This document shows positions 62,192 to 62,266 of a stretch of DNA of 62,266 bases, in pieces. Below the pieces are notes generated by a model. That model was not told the origin of the DNA and searched no databases. It worked only from the letters and a program-made list of their open reading frames with translations. Source of the stretch: Flavobacteriales bacterium. Its GTDB lineage: Bacteria; Bacteroidota; Bacteroidia; Flavobacteriales_D; Crocinitomicaceae. The translations under genes were made by a program, and so were the position numbers. Each line of letters opens with the position of its first letter. The stretch's first letter is position 1. The stretch covers positions 1 through 62,266 of the forward strand of contig CANLIL010000011.1 of assembly GCA_947491305.1 (NCBI GenBank), read 5' to 3'.

Positions 62192-62266
62192 GCTCAAACC
62201 TTTTTCATCATTTAGTTTCTAATTTCTTCGTGTTTCTTCGTGGCTTTGTGACTTTTTATTACTGTT

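Noticed and set aside
62221-62266. TTCGTG/CTTTGTG simple repeats at the right edge
   Set aside because: Low-complexity sequence of a kind common between Bacteroidota genes; no inverted or regular unit to define an element.

Overview
The window is ordinary chromosomal DNA of a low-GC Bacteroidota bacterium, most likely a flavobacterium (order Flavobacteriales, possibly a Crocinitomicaceae/Fluviicola relative; the family-level guess is inference). The signs are the Bacteroidota promoter type (TAnnTTTG at -7, TTG or TTTG about 20 bases further up), type IX secretion (T9SS) sorting domains of both A and B type, TonB-dependent receptors with a carboxypeptidase-regulatory-like N-domain, DUF3098 next to ftsX, a YtxJ thioredoxin-like protein, and secreted proteins whose signal peptides end in A-Q or G-Q. 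I see no insertion sequence, prophage, integrase or CRISPR array.

Layout. 1-285: the 3' end of a tRNA gene carrying an unexpected 20-base palindromic insertion, then two terminators. 286-2942 (minus): yraN, rnc, fabF, acpP. 3.2-4.3 kb: purN and marC. 4.3-13.7 kb (mostly minus): an ALDH8-like aldehyde dehydrogenase, envelope proteins, rluB, cysS, tryptophan 2,3-dioxygenase, aspS. 13.7-16.8 kb: acyl-CoA carboxylase beta subunit, then an ECF sigma factor with a membrane protein that is probably its anti-sigma factor. 17-24.5 kb: lipoproteins, a free-methionine-sulfoxide reductase, an exonuclease, pheS-ytxJ, glutaminyl cyclase, ftsE. 24.6-29.4 kb: a large TPR protein and an outer-membrane barrel. 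29.4-38.6 kb: lspA, a DksA-like protein, purQ-purD, a CBS-domain membrane protein, a lipoprotein, an S9 peptidase. 38.7-41.4 kb: a TonB-dependent receptor translationally overlapped with a tiny Kunitz-like lipoprotein. 41.6-45 kb: a T9SS substrate, methylmalonyl-CoA epimerase, a HAD hydrolase, YceI, a cyclase-family hydrolase. 45-48.2 kb: a LytS/LytT-type two-component system. 48.3-51.1 kb: leuS. 51.4-56 kb: an acidic small protein and two T9SS cargo proteins, one with an S74 chaperone/autoprotease domain. 56-62 kb: lepA, then ftsX-DUF3098-uppP-truB-queA.

How the genes fit together. Several pathways are scattered rather than clustered. Three kynurenine-route candidates are present: tryptophan dioxygenase, ALDH8-like dehydrogenase and cyclase-family hydrolase. 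The methylmalonyl-CoA route has a carboxylase subunit and an epimerase. Purine synthesis has purN, purQ and purD. FtsE and FtsX, which act as one complex, lie 34 kb apart. Gene packing is tight: five convergent pairs end within 13 bases of each other. The most unusual items are the Kunitz-like lipoprotein coupled to a TonB-dependent receptor, the S74 self-cleaving domain placed before a T9SS sorting signal, the palindrome inside the tRNA T-arm, and a set of genes whose -7 box sits only 4-5 bases from the start codon.
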